A stretch of 13,792 nucleotides of DNA from UBA11164 sp034376725 (GTDB taxonomy: Bacteria > Pseudomonadota > Gammaproteobacteria > Xanthomonadales > Xanthomonadaceae). The first letter of the stretch is position 1; each line of letters starts with the position of its first letter. The notes beneath the pieces are model-generated. The model saw only the letters and a program-made list of their open reading frames with translations. It was not told where the DNA came from and made no database searches. Both the position numbers and the translations under genes were made by a program. Location: positions 1 to 13,792 of the forward strand of contig JAXMJH010000019.1 of the NCBI GenBank assembly GCA_034376725.1. Direction: 5' to 3'. Shown here one piece after another: positions 13,757-13,792 of this stretch.

Positions 13757-13792
13757 ATGGTGATCGACATGAACGAGTCTCAGGTGCGCACG
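13757..13792 (+). CDS. Start of a probable insertion-sequence transposase, cut by window end
   Basis: The frame is open to the last base and gives MVIDMNESQVRT from the ATG at 13757-13759. This resembles the N-terminus of integrase-catalytic-domain transposases beginning M-E-N-(E/D)-x-Q-(V/L)-(R/C)-T, recalled from memory, so the match is only suggestive. In-frame alternatives start earlier: GTG at 13724 right after GGAGGGAGG (13714-13722), which is the best ribosome site, or ATG at 13706 within the second 20-bp repeat. Only 12 codons are visible, so neither catalytic residues nor family can be confirmed. Confidence 0.4.
   Translation, partial: MVIDMNESQVRT

Overview
This is a gene-dense, GC-rich stretch of a bacterial chromosome. 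RdgC, a PlsB-type glycerol-3-phosphate acyltransferase, a Rep-type helicase, a YdcH-like (DUF465) small protein and a Grx4-type glutaredoxin together point to a gammaproteobacterium. The glutaredoxin fusion and the secreted aqualysin-like protease would fit the Xanthomonadales/Lysobacterales or Wenzhouxiangella-like lineages. That placement is inference from gene content, not from a search.

Layout, left to right. Bases 1-164 may hold the last codons of a gene entering from the left. A conserved-looking protein of unknown function (minus, 165-1073) is divergent from an LpxL/HtrB-like acyltransferase homologue (plus, 1146-2045). The latter runs tail to tail, with a 7-bp overlap, into a three-domain glutaredoxin / A-type Fe-S carrier-like / rhodanese fusion (minus, 2039-2968). 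A 304-bp divergent regulatory region with inverted repeats precedes a secreted subtilisin-family (S8) protease (plus, 3273-4433). A strong hairpin and an 18-bp palindrome separate it from the convergent rdgC -> YgjP-like metalloprotease pair (minus, 6353 down to 4606). A 371-bp non-coding stretch with mutually exclusive hairpins comes next, then a 68-residue DUF465 protein (plus, 6725-6931).

The right half is on the minus strand: rep helicase, then a class C acid phosphatase lipoprotein, a lipoprotein of unknown function and plsB. The last three are tightly spaced (40-bp gap, then a 4-bp TTGA overlap) and probably form one envelope/phospholipid operon. At the extreme right are two copies of a 20-bp repeat 36 bp apart and the first codons of a probable insertion-sequence transposase on the plus strand, so the window may end at the edge of a mobile element.

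Most genes are chromosomal housekeeping or envelope functions: phospholipid synthesis, Fe-S/thiol chemistry, recombination control and replication restart. I saw no tRNA, rRNA, CRISPR array or obvious defence system. The most noteworthy items are the glutaredoxin fusion, whose only two cysteines are the two expected active-site ones; the competing hairpins at 6571-6608; the acyltransferase homologue that lacks the acidic residue of its HX4D/E motif; and the repeat plus probable transposase start at the right edge.
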